From Trametopsis cervina (Eukaryota > Basidiomycota > Agaricomycetes > Polyporales > Irpicaceae), in contig MU278349.1 in assembly GCA_022385755.1 (NCBI GenBank), forward strand, positions 1,240,001-1,304,000: DNA of 64,000 bases, read 5' to 3'. Position 1 is the first letter of the stretch; every line of letters starts with the position of its first letter. This document shows positions 57,840-64,000 of the stretch, piece by piece. The position numbers and the translations under genes are program-made. Below the pieces are notes generated by a model. The model worked only from the letters and a program-made list of their open reading frames with translations. It had not been told where the DNA came from and did not search any database.

Positions 57840-60598
57840 GACCTGCACGAGCTCGCAGTGAGAATGAGTAGAAGAACTTGGGCAGAAAGACGTCATACCT
57901 CGCAGGTACATCTTTGAGCAGAACAATCCTCACGTGCGGGAGCCCAAACTCGGATTCCGCTGTTTCAAAGGTAGGTGAATAGGGTAGAAATTGATGTTCA
58001 TCAGGCTCAGAACAGAAGTCCTCTTTGATAAAAGTTTGACTATATAATTGAGAACGGGCTCATATAAATACACATACCCTTCTGGAGAGCTAGCATGTCA
58101 TCGAGAAAACACAGCTGCGGTGATCATCACACCATCACAACGTAGCTGGAGGCTGACAAAAACAACCCTTGGACTTGTGAGACGCATATCCATGATTTCT
58201 GACGCAGTATGCAAGAGTTTGGTGAGCCATGCCGTTGTGGTTGCATATGCCTTGCAGTTGGTCAAGCCAAGAAAATAGTTGTTCAACCAACTTCAAGCCT
58301 TCGCAAGAGGACTGGCAACTGTATATCGGCGTAAGGCTGGAGTTCGTTAGAACCAGCAGGAATACACGCGCGTGGAGCAGTGTCTTTGTCGATTTTTTTT
58401 TTCAAATACGAGAGGTTGGCCTTCGGTTCAATTGCATTGAGCATAGGGTACGAGGAGGGAACAGCGCGACGAAATTTGCTGTGGTAGAACGGGTTATCGG
58501 GGTTTGAGCTTGCCACTGCGGGATCTGAACCGCTCGATCGAAACCGCATCTGAATGGCCGACTGACCTCCTCTGTGCGCTACCTCGTCTAACTTCCCTCG
58601 CTTTCTGCACGACGACCACCCAGCTGCCAGGGTACACTGCTGTTATAGCGGGCGACTGCACTAGGGCGGCGGCAGCGCTACAGGAGTTCGGCTAGGGTGG
58701 ACGTCGCACCGTGTTTTGTGCGCCGGACTGTAGTTTCGTCGTCTGGGAATTTGCTCAAATTTGCCTCCTGTTCACGGTCTTGAATTTTCCACTGAGTCGC
58801 GAAGTATCTTGGTCTCTTTCTTCTCTTCCTATGTCGCTGGAATGCGCTGCTCTGTGGTCTTCGCTTTCATTCCGCACGTGGGATGTGCAGGTGTCTGGTC
58901 GGGACTTGTTCTGGACGAGCTTAACAAGAGCACTATCGCAAGGACACTGGGAGGCTACTCTTTGCTCTTGCGGCTGCTCTCTCAACAACATCACGCCGAT
59001 TCGTCCCAGAAGGCGTGACGATCCTATCGAAGGAACGAAGAGGTGTCTATGAATCAGGCGACGGAAGCTCGGTCGGACAGAATCACTGGCAGCATAATAG
59101 ACGAAGTAGGCACAGCGACGTAGGAGAGGTGTTGACAGAGCTTGGGCGACGTGAATTACAAGGTGTGCCGTCCAGACGATAACGTTACGTGCTGGTATTC
59201 TTGCTCCTGACGGACATCCGAGTCACCAGTAAACGAAGTAGCGGTTGGTTGTCTTCCATGCACGAAAGGTCGTTACTGGATAGCTTGGACCCTACCGGAC
59301 GATCAACGACGAGTTTGCGCGACGTTATGCATCCCCCGATGGCCAATATCGAACGAGCCATCCTTGAGTCGACGAAGTGGCCAATCACCCACATACAGCT
59401 TAGGAATCGATATCTGCGACCATCGTGGCTCGATCACCGCGCCAAATATCTTGCAAGGATGTATTTTTCCAAACAACCAAGGCTTCTACGCTCTGCGCCA
59501 TTCTTACGAATTTGACAGAGGGGATGCATGCCAGTTGGTGTGCCCACGCGGTCAAGATTCGGTACGTCTTGAACTTTGATGCCCTCCCATCCATCGCAAC
59601 GGCTCGTAGGCTCACACTTAATATTTCCATAGATTACCAGCCGTTCACCCAGTCATCTTTGCGGATTGACCATCGGGACTGTTGGCCAGTCACGGTCACT
59701 AATTATGTCACGTATGTCACCCATACGTGACGTGCTCTGTGACCGTGCCAGTGCAGACAGACAGTGCGTCACAGCGAGGATGGCGGGTCGGGCTTTCGCC
59801 AATGGAACGCATTTCGACATTGCAGAGGTTGAACCGAGCACAAGGATGACTTGTCTTTGCGCGACCAGTTTGCCAGTTCTGAGGGGCACCGAGGTTTTCG
59901 AACCTTCGAGGATCAGAAGTTGCACCACGAGTCCGAAGTCGGACGAGCCGGCAGCCTTCGTCGAACAATCCTGGACCTGTTGTACGCTGCACTTAGCGAA
60001 GATGCTTTACAATGGACGGCAAATGAATACTATACGACTGTCCATCATGAGGGGAGTCCGCCACACACTTGCCAGCACCAGGAGCTCGGGGCCAGTATAC
60101 TCATTTGCCCACTGGAAACGCCCCATGCGCTGCGTATCCACGGTTCTACATTCGGGCGCGCGCTGAGAAACGAGTCAAGCATCCTTATCCATCACCCACC
60201 GCCCTCTTCTGGCTCAGGACTCGGGGACCCGCCCCAGCAAAGGCCCAGGATGCGACGCACGCGCGCAAAGAAACACAGACAATCGAGGGTGGATGCCGTA
60301 ACACGCGCAGAAAAGCCACGGCTACAACCGTGTCAGGGAGCTTCCCTCCCTGCCATTTAGGTGCTCATTTGCCGCCCCAGTTGACTTATTGGTCCTCACC
60401 CTCGCGTAGCTCGACCCAAGTCGCCGTCCCGCCCAACTATATATTCTAGCTGATGCTCGCTTTAATGGGGTCTGCCTCTCTTTTACCACCCCACAGCACG
60501 ACGCCCCAGGTCTGCGCTGCATTGCTTTGCTGCTCTGCGAGCAGCTTCAACGTGCCCCGACGACGCGACAACCACGCGACGACTCTCCTTAAACAGCC
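57840..60598. other. 2.8-kb region without a supported gene
   Basis: Open frames up to about 170 codons occur (59666-60166 and 59851-60360, plus) but overlap in different frames without any domain, signal or splice logic. I see no mobile-element signature. Promoters of the flanking genes must lie at its ends. Confidence 0.4.
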
Positions 60599-61247
60599 AT
60601 GTACCCATGCCACGGCGACTACTGGCTCGTAGGCGACTCGCCAGCTCAAGACTACGGCTACGACGATTTCGAAGACTATGACTACGACGTATACCTTTAC
60701 TGGCCGTCGTCGTCGCCTGGTGTTTTGGTGCCAGCATACTCTGACTATTCGGACGAGGTGCCTGTTCTCGTCTTCATCATTTCCATTTCACGCTGATCTT
60801 CCCGGCCTTGACAGCCTGTATCACCGCTGAACCTTGCATCAGACACTGAAGACGAGTTGGAGGCGTTGGAGATTGGGCCTTCGCAGCTTCTGGTGCGCAT
60901 CTTCTTTGCTTGTTTCGTCAATCTTGGCAGTCTTGGAGCTCACACGTCTGTTACCTTTTTCAGAACTTCTCTCCAACCTTCACCGTCGACCCAGACTTCG
61001 TGTTCCCAGCGGATGAATCAACCACGCAAGGCTTAGACGCGAATGGCTACAGCAGGCTGTTCAGGATGGGTCTCGTCTCAAAGGTGAATCCTTGCCGTAC
61101 TCAAAAACTAACTGCGATGCAAACCAATTGCTCAACCTTCTCCTCTTGATGCAGTCACGCGAATTCACACGCCATCTGGACGATATCTTGAAGGGCGCAT
61201 GGCAGACTGTTGCTTCTTCGTTGCGCAACTTGAAGCTCTCGCGTTAA
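60599..61247 (+). CDS. small acidic protein, member B of an unrecognised two-gene family
   Basis: Four exons, 60599..60757, 60815..60892, 60964..61083 and 61155..61247, all phase 0, give about 149 aa. Exon 1 has a Tyr/Asp block (YGYDDFEDYDYDVYLYWPSS) with SSSPGVLVP after it. Exon 2 is acidic (SDTEDELEALEIGPSQLL). Exon 3 reads FSPTFTVDPDFVFPADEST and NGYSRLFRMGLVSK, and exon 4 SREFTRHLDDILKGAW. Each has a counterpart in the gene at 40189-40904: DYDLYHFYPSSSP, SPTYSFISDYAFPEE, GYSRCLRSGLFTK, ITRHIDRF. No known domain. Function unknown. Confidence 0.7.
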
Positions 61248-62078
61248 ACGACAATCTTGCACACATGTTGCACAAATAATCTCCCACACGCGTTGTTCGA
61301 ACGGCTTGCAGCACACCTTCACGCTCTTCTGTCTTGGAACACACAAAATATTCACACGGCGGCGTTTGTCGTTGTCGTTATTTCTCTCTCGTTCGCTTTC
61401 TGGTTGGAAAAGTATATTGCTTCGTCACTCTCTTGAACTTTCTTGAATTATTTCGGATTCATCTTGTTCCCTCTCTTGCTCATAGCGTACATCTGCTAGT
61501 CACCATCACAACTACCACGTGAAAATTTAGAATCAAATAAATCGTATTTCAGTGTAAAACGACAGAACGACACGAATCGGTTAAACAGGATAGAAAGAAA
61601 GGGCGAACCACGTTTTTCATGAAGCAGGCCCGTGTGAAATGCAATCTTGAACCTCGAAGCTCGCGAGGCATTACTTGAGGCACACAGGCGACGATAACTG
61701 GACGGACTTGACGCTTGCGATTTGCTGAGTGTCTTGATCATGTAGTAGGCCCGTGTATCACGCCAGAGCACACAATGAAAGCGGACACGCAGGAGCAGCA
61801 GCGCGCACGCCGCGTTCCACGATACTTCGCAGTAGTGAGCGGGGAAAACGGGGGCAAAAAGCGAGCTGATGGGGACTTTGCCCCCGCCTGCGCACCTGCC
61901 CTAAAGTGCTAATTAGACACGATCACGTGCATGCTTAAACAGACCTGCGGCAGTTACCGGTGCGTCGCCTTTTCAGTAAGTGTCTAGGATCACTTCCTAC
62001 CCGGTCCCAATTCTTTCCGTCAAGTAGAATCGGCACGATTGGCTCTGAGCACTGCTATAAGCGTGAAAAAAACACTGG
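61248..62078. other. spacer between family member B and the phosphopantetheinyl transferase gene
   Basis: 831 bp with short open frames and AT-rich stretches near 61520-61560. No gene supported. Confidence 0.4.
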
Positions 62079-62526
62079 ATGGGCATTCTTGGTGTTGGTG
62101 TGGACGTCGTTCACCTGCCACGTATTGCTGCCCTCATCAACCGCAGAACGGCGCCCCGCCTTGCTTCGCGCATCCTCAGCACGACAGAATTGGAACAATG
62201 GAGGGACCTAAGTGGTGCAGATCCTCAGCGTCAAACCTCTTTTTTAGCCGTGAGGTAAGCCACTTTTTTCTCCTTTATTGAAGTAGCTCTTTACTGAAAC
62301 AGGCAGGTGGAGCCTCAAGGAGGCTGCTTACAAGGCCGTGTTTCCCCACGTACATCCTACCTGGAAGGAGTTCACCTATCACGGACTTAACAATGAATCA
62401 AGACTTAAGCCGACACTTGCGTACCATCCACTGTCACGCATTGAGCACAATGTTGGCAAGATACATTGTTCTGTCAGTCACGACGGGGAGTACGTATTCA
62501 CGACTGTGCTAGTAGAGGGATGTTGA
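62079..62526 (+). CDS. PPT2: holo-[acyl-carrier-protein] synthase, AcpS-type phosphopantetheinyl transferase
   Basis: Transfers 4'-phosphopantetheine from CoA to an acyl carrier protein, probably the mitochondrial one. Exons 62079..62254 and 62307..62526 give 131 aa, the normal AcpS length. Motif 1 is GILGVGVDVVHLPRIAAL with the metal-binding Asp. FLAVRWSLKEAAYKAVF is the W-x-x-K-E-A-x-x-K signature, formed across the intron. KIHCSVSHDGEYVFTTVLVE is the C-terminal S-x-S-H-D segment. All three catalytic regions are intact. No presequence is visible from this start. The symbol follows the yeast mitochondrial enzyme and is an inference from type and size. Confidence 0.9.
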
Positions 62527-62707
62527 GGCCATTTATGGCCCACGCCATATGGCTCAAGTGGAGGCCAACGCACAGGAATCACGTAGCTTGCATTGCAGGT
62601 GGCCCACCATCCACCAGCCAAGGCGGTAGTAACATGCCCTCGGTTCAGCCATCGCCATCCCGTCAAGACTGACTCTATCCATCGGCTTCAATTGCGATTT
62701 CATGAAT

Positions 62708-64000
62708 TTATTCCTCTTTCATCGAAAGGTCAGGCCACCACTCGGGCCTCCAAGGCCGCACAACCCAGCTGTTTACGCTGCCGTCACCGCTCTCTACATA
62801 CATCTCCAGTTGGGCAGTGCCTTGCTCTACCGCCGCAACTTGCTCCAACCTCAGTAATGCAAGCCCAGCACCGCCTATATTACTCAGCAGCTTCCCTGTT
62901 CCTCGGGGTCTTACTTTCGCGGAGCCCTCCGTCGGCGCGTTCTGAACGAGGCGGATGTCAATGTCGGTAGGGAGAGATGTGGGTAGTGCGCTGGACCTAT
63001 AATGATCTATGTGAGCAGGAGCGGTACAGCAGGCGAGGGCAAGAAGCGTACGACGAGGGTGTAGCCGGTAGGATATGGACGGGGAATATTCGTTTGCGGA
63101 TGAGCCCAGTGTGATACGTGCGCACAGTCAGTTCTTGTCCTACATAGCACCCTTTTCTGAAGTCCACTGCGTCACCGAATAAGCTATGCACACCACTCTA
63201 CGAAATTGGAATACTTACATGCACCCATTATGTCCATATTTGAGTCCATAGGGAATGAGCGCATTGGTACGATATCATTCACCCCTTCCGGAACACCGTG
63301 TAGTATTCTGTGTAGAACATAATCCGTAGCACCAGCAGTATCGTGTGTCGCAGTCTGAGCAGCTGTAAAGCAGATATTGAATACAGCAAATATCCAATAA
63401 GCAGGGAACGCACGTTTATCTCCCTTGCGAACCACAACCCTCTCGCCCATCCCCACCGCCCTTCGGTCCCGCAACGCGGACCCTCTCACACCCCAATGCC
63501 ACTCTTTCTGCTCTTCTCCCTCGACATTCCATACTGGCTCAACGACCCCGCTCCTCGCGCCTGCCCACCTTCTCTCGCCCTCCCACCTCTTCTCCGCCTC
63601 GGACCCCCACACGCCCCAAACATCAAACTCGTCGGAGACGTCGCTCAGCTTCACCTTCGAGCGCAGCACGTACCGCTTCAACATCGCAAGAAGCGGCTGC
63701 GCCTCGGACGCATGCGCGTCGAACTCGAGAAGGTATCCTGGTTTACCGTCCGACGTGGTATGTGCGTGGACGAAGGCGTCATACATGACCCTGCCCTGCC
63801 GTTGAGATGCATTTGTCAGAACACGAATGAAGAGATGAGATGGCTGCGTGGACTCACCTGTGCATGTAGGAACGCCGTATAATAGTGCCCTTCTGGGGGT
63901 GGAACACCCGACGCAACGAGTCCGCTCAAGAATTCGGACGCTTGGCTGCCTCTGACAGATAGCAGGGCGCGACGTGGGATTGGAGCGAGGGTAGGCGTTG
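62708..64000 (-). CDS. IBA57: mitochondrial Fe-S cluster assembly factor IBA57/CAF17 (5' end cut)
   Basis: Folate-binding, GcvT-like protein needed for mitochondrial [4Fe-4S] cluster assembly. The 5' end lies beyond the window. Exons from 64000..63858, then 63795..63414, 63362..63219, 63166..63052 and 62996..62708, all in frame. Landmarks: [80 protein letters not shown] and the signature [20 protein letters not shown] with its conserved Cys. The C-terminal segment has [20 protein letters not shown] and [12 protein letters not shown]. The correct acceptor at 63167-63168 gives MGALDFRKGC; a nearer AG would break the frame. Confidence 0.93.

Noticed and set aside
58490..58590. tRNA-like stretch on the minus strand (GGTTCAGATCCCGC)
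   Set aside because: A T-arm-like hairpin exists, but no complementary acceptor 5' strand or anticodon arm could be found upstream.
59666..60360. Overlapping 166- and 169-codon open frames
   Set aside because: Two frames compete over the same DNA, neither with domains or splice partners.
63160..63225. Apparent frame break at the IBA57 signature
   Set aside because: Using the acceptor at 63167-63168 gives MGALDFRKGC in frame; the gene is intact.

Overview
The window reads as nuclear DNA of a filamentous basidiomycete fungus, probably an Agaricomycete. Genes are closely spaced on both strands and cut by many introns of about 50-60 nt with GT(A/G)(A/C)G donors. The housekeeping set is eukaryotic and fungal: trifunctional HIS4, VID27, Rrn7/TAF1B, Ssd1, RTA1-like proteins, Kre9/Knh1-like and germin-like secreted proteins. 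The taxonomic call is inference from gene content and intron style. I see no rRNA, CRISPR, convincing tRNA or intact transposon. I assembled 24 protein-coding genes by hand-splicing; in 23 of them every exon junction I checked keeps frame. Two further loci are clear pseudogenes.

Layout. 1-779 (-): AP-1 sigma adaptin, 3' end off the window. 1079-2981 (+): conserved unknown. 3209-4858 (-): IDH1. 5206-7182 (+): membrane-anchored alpha/beta hydrolase. 7505-10161 (-): HIS4 with a perfect TGACTCA box upstream. 11059-13927 (-): coiled-coil, Met-rich protein. 16591-17675 (-): secreted germin-like cupin. 18615-21030 (-): RNA polymerase I factor Rrn7/TAF1B, head to head with an ERJ5-type ER J-protein at 21252-22712 (+). 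23306-24699 (+): glutamine synthetase. 25345-28171 (-): VID27. 28378-28855 (+): small unknown gene with a reading-frame problem. 29101-30676 (-): BTB protein. 31033-31725 (+): RNase P/MRP Rpr2-type subunit.

32023-38225 holds three RTA1-like membrane protein genes (-,-,+) with identical internal exon sizes. 38458-46100 is gene-poor and relic-rich: a decayed phosphotransferase, one member (family member A) of an unrecognised small-protein family, about 4 kb with nothing recognisable, and a decayed O-methyltransferase. 46415-51351 (-) is SSD1, 52068-53907 (-) IDH2, 54245-55103 (-) ESCRT-III VPS24, 55517-56740 (+) a GPI-anchored Kre9/Knh1-domain protein, 56811-57839 (-) an endonuclease/exonuclease/phosphatase-fold enzyme. 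After a 2.8 kb empty stretch come member B of the unknown family (60599-61247, +), a phosphopantetheinyl transferase (62079-62526, +) and the IBA57/CAF17 Fe-S factor (62708-64000, -), cut by the window edge.

Functionally, mitochondrial and central nitrogen/carbon metabolism is well represented: both NAD-isocitrate dehydrogenase subunits, glutamine synthetase, HIS4, AcpS and IBA57. So are vesicle traffic (AP-1, ESCRT-III) and RNA biology (Rrn7, RNase P/MRP, Ssd1). The most interesting signals are the RTA1 triplet with a duplicated promoter motif at the same spacing, the unnamed two-member gene family, four NDR-kinase-like motifs in Ssd1, and a set of GC-AG introns and micro-exons.
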